This document shows, piece by piece, positions 33,629 to 44,531 of a DNA stretch of 64,000 nt. The position numbers and the translations under genes are program-made. The notes below the pieces were generated by a model that saw nothing but the letters and a program-made list of their open reading frames with translations, was not told the origin of the DNA and made no database searches. Every line of letters begins with the position of its first letter. The stretch's first letter is position 1. Source of the DNA: Ascocoryne sarcoides NRRL 50072 (taxonomy: Eukaryota; Ascomycota; Leotiomycetes; Helotiales; Gelatinodiscaceae). The stretch spans positions 744,001 through 808,000 of the forward strand of contig KB205942.1 of the NCBI GenBank assembly GCA_000328965.1, written 5' to 3'.

Positions 33629-36303
33629 TTAGGCAGAACTTTCACCAAGGAAAAAAATCGCTGCGAGCAAGAACCACATATTCCAATTCGAGATATCATA
33701 CTCCCCAAACCCGATCCTGAAGTCGGAAGCTATGATCCACCAACAGATAAAAACTGATATACCCCAAAGTGTCCAGTATAGGTCCAGCAGAAATCCAAGC
33801 TTGAATTTGAAAACCCCAAAATCTACACCAAAAGACCCTATAGAATTTATCGCTAGTGAGAATATGATGAAAGTGTATCCGCCCTTCATCCGATGAGCCT
33901 CATCTTGAAAAAGGCCGAATCTGTAGCTCTCGAAGTGGGCAGGCACGAAGGGGATTAGTGCGATGATTGTGCGAGATAGGACTAACAATGAGAATCTAAC
34001 ATTACCGTGGTAATTTATCCTCGAAGTCATAAGGAATTCAAGCAGACCTGTCTTCAAAGTGACGTAGAAAGGCAACTTCCACGGCTCAAATAGAAATAAT
34101 GAGCACACCCCAATGGAGAATTGTGACGTAAAGAGCTTTGCGTGATTTTGCTTTTCAGCCAACTTGATGCCCCAATTGAATGGCTTCTTTGAAAAGTTCT
34201 CGATGCTTGTATCTATCGTGATGGTTTCGTGGATGCTCTCGAGATTCGAGACGCTGAGCGTAGAGAAAGAGTATGCGTTAACTGTAGCTATGAGCTTCAT
34301 TACAGCCTGAATTTCTTTGAGAGTCTTAGTGTCGTTGTTAACGCGGTTGCTTAGAAGTCGTTTTGTGATTTCTTGCGCTTTGGCTATATCATCCTTGAGT
34401 CTGTGCTGTTGTTGCATGAATTCTTTCTTAATATCTTGGAAAGTTATGCTTTGCTCGATGAATGTGGCTTGTGGTATTATTGTGAACTCTTCAGTGCGGG
34501 AGGATTCATTAACTACAAATGCTGTGAAGATTGAGATAGCACGCCGACGTAAGGCGGCCTCCTCTTCCCTTCGTTCAAGGTCTTGGAGTGCTTTGACCTG
34601 CATGTATGAGCCGGACGATATACGACAAAGCCTAGGTGGAAAGGCGGGCTCATTTGTCGAATCAGCAGTATTTTCCCATGCTTGATTACTGTGATGCTTA
34701 ATCTCAAGGAAGGTGTCCAAAGTTGAATGAGCTGATATCATTGAAAATGTTCGTCTCCGGCGGATACTAATTTGTTGAGCTTGGTTGTAATTTTTTAACT
34801 CTTTGGAATTGCGTTTTGCTTTGAGCTTTTCCTGGGCTCGTAAGACTGTATTGGGGCTGACACCAGGCAGCTTGTCATTCTTGAGCCCAGGGAAGATTGA
34901 GTCGAATTCATTGACATCTGAATTGCCAGTGCTACTTAAAATCATTCTAGCTCGTGCTTCTACCAGCTTTGGGATCAGAAGTGGCTTCCAGCCGTGTAAA
35001 AGGGGCTAAGTAGAGCTAGAGGGTAGACGATGACTCGTAAGATATTGTTTCCATTGCCTCATTCCAGACCTTGTGACTGTCGGGATGTCTGCTGGTGGTA
35101 GCTTTTGGTTTTGTAATTTATTGAATTTAGGCACCACTTATCTAACGGACGAAAAATAACCCACAGGGCAGATCACAGTATCAGCGTGTTCTAAACACAT
35201 CAACCAAGAAAGCCAACTTTGTTGTTGGCGATAGAACTGGCTGTCACTGAAGATAATTCCAGAAGAGCCTTCTTTTGGCTGGAATTCTAGCTCTTCATCA
35301 GCTTGGTTATTTGATCCAATGGAAATGAATGCCACACGGCTGGGGATTCCGTTGTCTCTGCTATGAAACGAATGAAAGTCCTAGATGGTGGGGACCCAGG
35401 CACCAGGCATAGAAAGTCTTTGTGGGTAGGCGCGAAACTGATTCGGTTAGCCGTGAATATCAGTATCTGGGGAAACACATTACCCCATTGTAAATAGACA
35501 AGCTTGGGCTATACAACGACCGTGGTATGCTGATGCATATGATGGCAGTATTTTCATCCTTAGAATTAACAGAAAATGCAAGCTCTTTGACAAGCAATAG
35601 CAGTTCGTCACTCTTTCTGTCTGTTCGTTGGAGATCAACCTCCAACCATCCCAATTTATTACTTATGTCTTCCAATCTTGTGCGGTGGTCGACCATACAT
35701 GCTACAATTTCTCTCTGCTCATTTGTTCTGGACATTTATTGCCTTCTCCCCGACTTCGAGAATTCGTTCGTTCTGGTTCCTGCAGAAGTATTAGCGAGTT
35801 CAAATTCATGGTCGGGGTTTGTACATTGCTAGCTCGGACAGTCTCATCGTCCTGACTCCAATGCAAAGCCTTAGATCATTCTTCAGCCCCTCCAACGATC
35901 GCTGAAGCCTCTTGAGCTTGCCCTCCTTATGCATTGCAGAAACCGCCGATTTCAGCGCCACCAGTCTCGTACCCATCTAATTCCTCACTTTCACGGAGGG
36001 CAAAAAACCTAGCAACAGCTCTTGGAAAGCTTTACACTCATCCACACAATTGACGATGACATTTTGCAAAGCAATATTCGCCTCTGTATGCTCTATCAAC
36101 GAGTTCTGTACCGATGAAGAACGTCGTAGGTCTGAGATCCAAAAATAGAACTCGTCGGTTAATTTTTGGCATTTGGAGAGCTCTTTAGGCAGTCCGCCGC
36201 AATTTGAGTAGAATTCTTTGCAAACGAAAGCCAGCTTAATGCTGGCGTCAATGAATGTGATGATGCTGCTGGCAAGGCCAGCGACCGCCATAGCCTCCGC
36301 CAT
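33629..36303 (-). pseudogene. Decayed gene: STAND-type N-terminal domain plus C-terminal membrane region
   Basis: Segments of one coding unit run along the minus strand but are broken. From ATG 36303, 'MAEAMAVAGLASSIITFIDA' begins a helical domain of the kind found at the N-terminus of fungal NACHT/STAND and related proteins. It stops at TAG near 35980 after 'FLPSVKVRN', yet the same frame continues with 'LVALKSAVSAMHKEGKLKRL'. A plausible intron (GTACAA...CTAATACTTCTGCAG, about 35828..35784) follows, then a frame change before 'NEQREIVACMVDHRTRLED'. The segment 35335..35138 ends in TAA (35140..35138), continues in frame as 'VVPKFNKLQNQKLPPADIP', and meets TAG at 35008..35006. It then continues in frame through 'HGWKPLLIPKLVEARAR' into an intact 438-codon frame (34945..33629). 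That last part is helical with Arg/Lys-rich coiled-coil-like stretches and about four or five C-terminal hydrophobic segments. The intact 3' part could still be expressed alone. Annotated as a pseudogene because three stops fall inside conserved-looking sequence. Confidence 0.55.
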
Positions 36304-37400
36304 TGTATGACACCAGATGCGAGGTCCCGCGGATGATATCCTTAGGGAATGGAGAGTTTGAGAAGCTAGAGTGCCAAGAAATTTTCCTTCTGAGAATAAT
36401 GGGAATCAGAAGTTGAGATTGAGGTCAAGAGTGTCCAAGCAGGAGCAACTTGCTGGCTGTTACACAAAGCTTTGCCTGGCAGGAAAAAGGAGAGAAGACT
36501 TGTTAATTTCTCTCCCAGCCATGTCATTCCTCGAGAATAAACTAATGAAGATAATATAAAATCTGGACTGTGTGTTGCTTTTACAGGTAGAAGGCTAGTT
36601 AGGTGTGACTAGCGTTTTAGTTAATTATTTTTGGGAGGGTCTATTTATAGAGACATGTAGTTGAGATGAGGCTGGATGACCGCTCGTCGCCTACTTATCA
36701 ATCAGTACCTGGCAAAGCGCTTCCCCCACTTACTATATAAGATATTTTCAAATCGTTCCGTTAGACCGACGTCGATAAGTACAAATAGTGTCTTTAAAGT
36801 AAAAGTGAATGTTAATATGCTACTCCTCGACGCCTCGCAAGGCCGCTAGCCGACGCTGAAAGTATTCGTGCACAGGTCACTATAGTATAAATTCATCAAA
36901 CTGTGGTACTCCCTTGTAAACTTGTGTATGAGGCGAAGAATGGGCAAGAATTGACTCTGTTCTGTGATGACAATCAACAGGTGTTACCTTTGAAGTAAGT
37001 ACTTTCGTACGGGAGGCAGGCCTAGAAATGAATCCTGCTAAAATGTTAGACAAAAGTTAGTGACACATAATCCACTTTCGACTATAATAATACCCGATTG
37101 CTTTAATGTTGAATTACAATTGCCTTGGCCGTCGAATCAGTTGCAGTTTTTCTTCAAGGAAAAAGCCCAGTGCTGTTGGTTGACTGCGATAAGTGATGTA
37201 GTGCACAAAGTGCTTGATTAGATAAGATTTGCTCTAAGCCCAAAATGGGTGCTAGCTGTTGCGGTGAACAGAGGCAGAAAAAGTAGTAAAGTTGACCTCT
37301 GGAAAAAGAAAAAGTAGAAATTGTAACCTCGAATTCCACCCACTCCATCAACAAATCCCTTTCCAATGTCCTGACCATAAACTGGCACACCAGCGGAATA
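36304..37400. other. 1.1-kb intergenic region upstream of DBP10
   Basis: Nothing coding is supported. The proximal part (about 37200-37400) should be the DBP10 promoter and 5' UTR. The distal part flanks the decayed STAND-like gene. Confidence 0.5.
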
Positions 37401-40237
37401 ATGCCTCATCGCGCAGCCTCCCCCGCAGTATCCGAAAACGAGTTCGACATCACGAAGTCGTTATTCAAAGATGATGTCAATTCTGATGACGAGAACACCG
37501 CCATCAATCATGGCAAAGACCTCGGGACCCTCGACGCAGGAGGGATTTTAGATTTGGCACTTGAAAGTGATGGAGATGGTGACGAAGCTTTCATTGCGGC
37601 CCAGCAAGCTGCATCGAATCGAAAGGCTTCAAATGTTAAAGGCAAAAGTGTTAAGAAAGGCGGTGGTTTCCAGGCAATGGGTAGGATTAAGCATATTTAA
37701 CTTTATAGAAGAAAACTTTGCTAACAAGATATGCAGGGCTCAATGCCCATCTACTGAAGGCAATTAATAGAAAAGGCTTCTCGGTGCCTACTCCAGTCCA
37801 ACGAAAGACGATTCCTCTTATTCTCGACAACCAAGATGTTGTGGGTATGGCACGAACAGGTTCGGGGAAAACGGCGGCATTTGTCATACCAATGATTGAG
37901 AAGTTAAAAGCTCATAGTGTGAGAGTTGGAGCGAGAGCTCTGATCTTGTCACCCTCCCGAGAACTTGCCTTGCAGACACTAAAAGTTGTCAAAGAATTTG
38001 GACGAGGAACAGATCTCAAATGTGTCTTACTTGTTGGAGGCGACAGCCTAGAAGAACAATTCGGATTCATGGCAGCCAATCCAGATATCCTTATCGCCAC
38101 CCCAGGTCGATTTTTGCACCTGAAAGTTGAGATGTCCTTAGACCTATCGTCAATCAAATATGTTGTCTTTGACGAAGCCGATCGTCTTTTTGAGATGGGT
38201 TTCGCCGCCCAGCTAGCAGAAATCTTGCATGCATTGCCAATATCAAGACAAACACTGCTATTTTCAGCAACTCTCCCCAAATCATTAGTTGAATTTGCCA
38301 GGGCCGGACTACAAGAGCCAAGTCTTGTTCGTCTTGACGCCGAGAGCAAAGTATCTCCTGACCTCGAGAGTGCATTTTTTAGCGTCAAAAGCGCAGAGAA
38401 AGAAGGTGCTCTGCTTCATATTCTTAACGACTTGATCAAGATGCCTACCGGGGCGCCAGAAGCCGCAAGCATGGCTATGGAGACTAATGGCAGAAAGCGA
38501 AAACGGGGATCTGATGCTCCGCGTCCCAAGCAAAAGCCAACAGAGCACTCTACAATTGTGTTTGCAGCCACCAAACATCACGTTGATTATCTAGCGTCTC
38601 TCCTACGATTATCTGGATTCGCTGTATCGCATGCATATGGTTCCCTTGACCAAACTGCACGAAATATGCAGGTTGAAGATTTCCGAACCGGGATGACTAA
38701 TATATTAGTTGTAACAGATGTGGCAGCAAGAGGTATCGATATTCCTGTGCTGGCTAATGTCATTAATTATGATTTCCCACCACAACCAAAGATTTTTGTC
38801 CATCGTGTTGGTCGAACAGCAAGAGCGGGACAACGAGGCTGGAGTTATAGTCTTGTCCGCGATACCGATGTTCCATACCTGTTAGATTTGCAATTATTTT
38901 TAGGAAGGAGGTTATTGCTCGGAAGAGAAAGCGGTGTAGCCCCAAATTATGCAGAAGATGTAATTGTCGGTGCGCTACTCAGAGACAAGCTAGAGAGCAC
39001 AACGGAGTGGATCAACAAGCTCATTGGTGACACTGATGATCTCAGCGCCCTCAAGACTGTAGCCGCCAAGGGAGAAAAGCTCTACATCAAAACGCGGAAT
39101 TCGGCGTCAAACGAGAGTGCTAAGAGAGCGAAGGAGGTTGTGGCATCGAAGGGATGGATGCAATTACACCCCCTTTTCCAGGACGAAACCACCAATGCCG
39201 AACAAGCACGAATTGATATGCTTGCAAGGGTTAGTGGCTACCGACCCCAGGAAACTATCTTTGAGGTTGGTACTCGAGGCAAAGGCGGCCATATTGGTGA
39301 AGCTGCCGAAATGATGAGGCAAAGAAGAGAAAAAATTGTTCCCAGAAGGCAAAAAGAAGAGGACGACAAGGCGGTTGCGGATGCTAAAAACAAAGAGGAA
39401 GACACTTTCGACACCATGGACTTAGTATCCGAGAATGGAGATGCGGATAACGATGGCTTAGAGGTCACCATTACCGGAGGCGATAACTCAGACATGGATG
39501 AAGCTTCCGAGACGGAACTGGCAAAAACATTCTCAAAATCTGTCCAGAGGGGCAAAGGACGCACCTTGTCTTGGAAAGATTCCGAGAACTTCATGTCGTA
39601 TACGCCAAAGACAATCAATACTGCAGAAGAACGTGGATATGGGGTCCATTCAGGCTCCTACAACACTGCATCACAGAACTCTAACTTTGTGGAGGCCGCA
39701 AGGGGCGTGACCATGGATCTAACGAACGATGATGGAGGAAAGAGCTTCGGTGCACCAGCAAAGGCGGCGGGCATGCGATGGGACAAGAAAAACAGTAAAT
39801 ATGTTGCAAGAGCCAACGATGAGGATGGCTCCAAGGGCAAAAGAATGATTCTTGGTGAAAGTGGACAGAAAATCGCGGCCAGCTTCCAAAGCGGGCGGTT
39901 CGACAGGTGGCGAAAAGCACACAAGGTAGAACGTCTACCGCGAACTGGCGAGGCAGAGAGAGAAGGCACCGGAGCTGGATCAGCAGGCGGAAGGGGCTTT
40001 GGAACACGCTACAAGCACAAACAGGAGAAAGCTCCTAAGGAGGCAGACAAATACCGTGATGACTATTACGTGCGAAAGAAGAGGGTGGATGAGGCGAAGG
40101 AGAAGAGAGTCGGGAAGTGGAAGGACGGTGTTGGGAAGAAAGAAATCAAGACGACGGAAGATATCAGGAAAGAGAGGCAAGTACAAGAGAGAAAGAAGGC
40201 CAAGAATGCTCGGCCTGGCAACAAGGGAAGGAGGTGA
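37401..40237 (+). CDS. DBP10: DEAD-box RNA helicase Dbp10
   Basis: Two exons (37401-37680 and 37737-40237) encode 926 residues. The 56-nt intron (GTAGGA...TTGCTAACAAGATATGCAG) joins 'GGGFQAM' to 'GLNAHLLKAINRKGF'. Helicase motifs are visible in order: Q motif 'FSVPTPVQRKTIP', Walker A 'MARTGSGKTAAF', 'SPSRELALQ', 'VFDEADRLFEMGF', 'LFSATLP', 'DVAARGIDIP' and 'FVHRVGRTARAG'. A Dbp10 C-terminal region follows, with 'RMILGESGQKIAASF' and a very basic tail rich in Lys/Arg. Dbp10 acts in the nucleolus during 60S subunit assembly, near the peptidyl-transferase centre of pre-25S rRNA; this is known in yeast. The acidic N-terminus encoded by exon 1 matches family style. It converges with the gene at 40577-41378. 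Confidence 0.95.
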
Positions 40238-40576
40238 TTGAGGTGGTAAGTTTTATAGCAGCCAATACATTTTGATGTAAGTGTTTGCAGATAAAGTGCA
40301 GTTTTCGTGAAACTAATAAGCATCATCAAGCTTCCCAGAAACAAATAAGAAAATACAACTCCAAATAACCCGCGAAGAAATTCAACCATGCCCGCTGATG
40401 CTTTTGGCAACAAGTCACCCTGTATATGTTTTACGAGTCGAGTTAGCTGTATGTGCCCAGAAAGCCACCTGAACGCCCCGAAACCCCCAAATATTCAAGT
40501 CACCATTCTACCAACTCCACCCATCCCTCAAGCCCAAACACCCTATCTTGAGACATCACCCATCTTCTATTCCACG

Positions 40577-41378
40577 CTAAACTCCAGTCACCCTTCGTCC
40601 AGAATTCTTCCCACTACCTCTCCTATCTCGGTCCTTTCTATCCTTCCCCCTTCCTTTCGAAGGAGCCTCGGCCATCGTCTTTTCTCTCCTAGGTCTCTTT
40701 GTCCTACGTTTTTCCTCCTCGGATTCCCTGTCGTCATCCTCGCCTTTCTCTAGCTTGTTGAGATCAGTTTGTAGCTTATCAGGATAGTTCCGATCGCGCG
40801 GGTACTTGTGAATGCCGGGAATGTCGTCTGATAGCTTTCTTCGACGGTCCTCGGCATCTGTTGGCGCGGTAGGTGACCAAGGTCTGGGCCCACTTCTAAA
40901 GCGTTCGATAGCTTCTGTATGGGGAGATGTTTGGAGAGCGGCGGGTACTTGAAGTCGTGGAATGGGAATCCGTGAAGAGCTGGCACTCTCGTGGCTCAAG
41001 CCGGGTTGCGTGAGTGTCCCTGGTGTGCGGAGTTGGTAAGAACTTGGGGTTGGGGTCGAACGCAGATCCGCATCTAGCAATGGTTCTCGGGCTCGGTCCT
41101 GCTGCTCTCCTTTGGGGGTTTGGTTTTCAGCAGAGCTTGAACCCTCCTCCGGGATAGGACTGTCAGGTTGTTGGCGATTGTCGTTGACATCGGAACTGTT
41201 TGAACAAATGAGATGCTACTGCGCCAAACTTGAGAATGCATAGGACCTACTTCGAAGCGAAGGACGCTGAAGGCGTTCCCTGTTCAGCTTTCGTTGAGTA
41301 ATTCTCCTCCTCCATGTTGGACTCAGCGGCCAAGCTGACTTCAGCTCTGTCGAGGTTAAAGCCACTGCGCAAACGCAT
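40577..41378 (-). CDS. Uncharacterised disordered, basic-tailed protein
   Basis: Two exons on the minus strand (41378..41251 and 41195..40577) give 248 residues. The 55-nt intron (GTAGGT...TTCAAACAG) joins 'SASFASN' to 'SDVNDNRQQP'. I do not recognise a domain. The N-terminus 'MRLRSGFNLDR' is basic; the middle is Ser/Pro/Gln-rich; around residues 140-190 a more conserved-looking block occurs ('IPIPRLQVPAALQTSPH', 'DIPGIHKYPRDRNYPDKLQT'). The C-terminus is dominated by Lys, Arg, Glu and Asp ('KDRKDRDRRGSG'), suggesting a nuclear or nucleic-acid-associated protein; that is inference. An ATG at 41315 is an alternative start. The 3' end lies 339 bp from that of DBP10. Confidence 0.7.
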
Positions 41379-43398
41379 AGTAAATAAATTTCAGTTTGCG
41401 TAGAGAAATGCTGAGGATGTACAGTATGACGAATGCAAGAGAGAGAAAGTAGACATATATTCGAGCTTTATAATGCCTGTCTGGACACAACAAGAGCAAA
41501 AAAGCGGCATAGCATTGACTCTTCTTCAGCATAAAGTCCATTTCTCGCCACCAGAGAAGTATTGCAGCCATTACACTGCCTCTCGAGCATCTTCACCGAG
41601 CCCGGAAACTGCTGCCTTTCATTTGCCTTTTTCCCTGTTGGCGAGGATGCCCGGAGCCAATCTGGCTAGGATTGAGATTTCCGAGTCCTGATCACTACAT
41701 ACACTCTAATACAGGGTATTCTCTCCGCTGGTATTATTTCGATTGATGCCCAGAAAATTAACGTCGGGGTTCCTGCAATGTACGATCGCATCACCGCAGC
41801 CCAGGAGCGTGGCCCGGTTGGCACTAGGATCTAGCTGTAGATTGAGCTGGTCCTTCGAGGCTTTGGGGGTAAGTCAAGGCTGTGCCAATGGGAAGGAAGC
41901 AGTGGCATTGCAAGTCAGGGGGTTTCGGCAACGCATTCGGGTGCATAAATTCCCTGTGAAGGAGGCCGAGATGCAAAATTCCAACTCTCATCATGACCTC
42001 CGAAGGTCGTGATACCCGGAGAGCAAGGCGAACTGCAGCCAAGGAACGTTGTTTTTTGGAGGCAGAGTTGGGATATGACACGAGGGGTCGCTTATCCTTC
42101 GCGATCTTAGTTGACTTCCGCGGTTGGAAAAGGATTATAATTGGCGCATCGCTTGTTGACCCTTACCCAGCGTTCATCCTCCAGACACAGCCTCGGGTTC
42201 CACAGCAAGAGAGCCTTGTAGCCTAGCAGCATCGGGATGACAGTGTTTGAACCTGTCGGCCAAGGCGTTTTTGTAAAGATTCGACAACTCATTTTCGGGT
42301 TGGTGTATGGATATTGTGACCTGAAGAGTCGGAATGCAAGTGCCTGAAGGGCGGGCCGTACCTCTTGCTACGGATGGCTGCAGCCGGGCAGGAGAGGAAG
42401 TGTTTCTTGTTTTCGCTGGATTTATGGGCCGCGGTCGGGAAATCTCCTAGGTGGAATTGTTGGTTGGTTTACGGTGTATCGTCTTGTTTTGTATGAGAGC
42501 TTGGGTCTTCTGTCCTAGTTTGGGCCCCAAATTCTCTGACCTTGCTGGTCTTTTTCCGACAAGCTGGGGGCCGCTACACGTACTTTGTCAAGACCTTTCC
42601 TGCCCATTACAAGCCTTCATTAGTTTGTTATGTCTTTCTGGAAGATTTATTGGCTGGGGATATGTATTGGTCGAATTAAACTGCTCGGAGTTTGATAAAG
42701 GGTATAAATTTCGTTTCTCTCTGATTTCTTTCGTGAAACCCATCATGTTCTCATGGACTGCCTAGGCATACTTACACATCTTTCTTCCCTTGTTCCAACA
42801 CTTCGCCAAGTGCATTGACTCACACCTGACGGCTTGATGCCTGAGTTATCTTTCAAGAGGCCTCCCTCTGGGGAGCACACCGTGATGTGTTTGCATTGCC
42901 ACTCTCCGCAGTTACCTCCTTTTCGTTGGTACTTTTTGATATACTATCGCCAATGAATGCATTGCTCCTTCAACGACTTTTACTTTCGAGCATCACCTTC
43001 CTTTTCGAAAGGTTCCAAATCTGTGGATAGAAATTGAACTTCGTGTAATATGAGCATCTGGATATCATTCTAAACAATTCTTCTCCTCATCTATTATGTG
43101 TATGTACATTATCGTAATCTCTAGATAGGTTCATAAGTAAATCTATCTATGAATTGTAGGTGATAGAAATTAGGAGGGGGACGAGGAGGGAATATAATAT
43201 AATTGAACCAGATTAGAGGTCTACCTTTGTTAATATTTTTATGACTCAAATAATAGTATCCTAACAGTAGTCGAAACGTCATGCTTGATTTAATAAGTGA
43301 ACTTCCATATGTGGAAATTTTACGTCATCCAATGGCCATGACTCACACCTCCCCCTTCCCATATATGCTAAAATACCATTAGTATCTTCATAATCAGA
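41379..43398. other. 2-kb gene-free stretch before the tRNA genes
   Basis: The short frames at 41473-41691, 41743-42012 and 42451-42765 (plus) show no recognisable family and are not called. Part nearest 41379 should be the promoter of the preceding minus-strand gene. Sequence becomes AT-rich approaching the tRNA-Met gene. Confidence 0.45.
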
Positions 43399-43470
43399 AG
43401 CAACTTAGTTCAGCGGAAGAGCGCCGGGCTCATAACCCGGAGGTCCCTGGATCGAAACCAGGAGTTGCTA
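43399..43470 (+). tRNA. tRNA-Met (CAT), elongator type
   Basis: The 72-nt sequence folds as a cloverleaf. The 7-bp acceptor AGCAACT pairs with AGTTGCT, followed by discriminator A. The anticodon stem CCGGG / CCCGG encloses the loop CTCATAA with anticodon CAT. The T arm CCTGG / CCAGG encloses ATCGAAA. No intron is present. A T-run that could end polymerase III transcription follows within about 20 bp. The A1-T72-type start of initiator tRNA and its three anticodon-stem GC pairs are not clearly present, so elongator is preferred. Confidence 0.93.
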
Positions 43471-43956
43471 AAATCAAAACTTTTGTCAGAGGAAATCTTT
43501 TCTTTTTAAATAATCTTTTAAGATATTGGTATTTTTCCCTCTTTCAAGGCCATCTATTTCGCCACTAGGAATTTCGCTGAGCAAAAATGGAAAGCTTTCT
43601 TAATTCGACTCTTAAGAATAAGTTCTTTCCAATAAATGTAATTAGCGCCAAGCTAAGACTGGAAACTTGAAGGTATATTTTTTCGAAGCACAATTATGCT
43701 CTAGACAACCAAGGCCTTTGTGCCTATTATCATTAGTGCCATTTCAACCACATTTTAATAACCAAGAGACACAATTGGGATTAAAGAATAACTGAAGATA
43801 GATTTAGCTCCAGGAAGTTGGTCTCTAGGTAAAAGCAACTCTATTTCGATTCGCTCGCTTAAACATGTGGCGCCCTTTTTTCGGCCACACACGACTCATT
43901 TTTCGAAAAGGTTAAGTAACCAAATAAGCAACGTCATCACATCAAACATCCAAAAA

Positions 43957-44045
43957 GGCCGGGTGGTGTAGTTGGTTATCACGTTTCGTTAACATCTCAA
44001 TCGAGTGTGCCGAAAAGGTCCTGGGATCGAACCCCAGCTTGGTCA
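43957..44045 (+). tRNA. tRNA-Val (AAC) with a 15-nt intron
   Basis: The gene is 89 nt. The acceptor GGCCGGG pairs (with several G-T pairs) with CTTGGTC, followed by discriminator A. The anticodon stem TTTCG / CGAAA encloses TTAACA, then an intron (43995-44009) at the canonical position one base 3' of the anticodon, then C38. The T arm CTGGG / CCCAG encloses ATCGAAC. After splicing the tRNA is 74 nt. A short T-run follows at about 44050. It lies about 0.5 kb from tRNA-Met on the same strand. Confidence 0.9.
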
Positions 44046-44531
44046 TTAGTTTTTACTTTCTTGCCCTCCGGCAAATAAAGTTTTTCTTTTGCTGAAGTTT
44101 GCAGCTTTCAAGTCTTTTTGGCATCCGATGCTGAGATGTAGGATGGTAAGCGAGGACACACTTCATAGATAGCCGCTCGCGGACGTATACCCTAGACTCT
44201 TAGAAGAGAAGTTCTTGGAGCGTATAGATTAACCCATCTTAGATTGACCTAACGACCTTTATCAACTACTGTAACACTTGGAGCGAAATTATTTTTGCGA
44301 GGCCGACCTGCAAGTAGACCTCGAGCAGAGCTCTTGAGCATGAATGAGTATGCTATCATGATAATATTGTGTATGGTGGTATCTTTGTACATACATATAT
44401 ATCTACATGACGTCTTCAGAGACATCCAGTGCCGCCACCGATCTTCATCATTCGTCCCTCCCAGAACTCCTTATTTCTCGCCGAGCCTCTCAAGCAAATC
44501 TACGCATGCTGACCTAATTTTGAAAACCCGT
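44046..44531. other. Intergenic, tRNA-Val to MDV1 3' end
   Basis: No gene seen. It holds the polymerase III terminator side of tRNA-Val and the 3' flank of MDV1. Plus-strand frames here run into the antisense of MDV1 exon 4. Confidence 0.5.

Noticed and set aside
42451..42765. 104-codon plus-strand frame
   Set aside because: No recognisable domain, no conserved-looking block and isolated in non-coding DNA.
43399..44045. tRNA pair as an insertion hotspot with an adjacent mobile element
   Set aside because: I looked for direct repeats, integrase-like frames or LTR-type ends around the two tRNAs and saw none.
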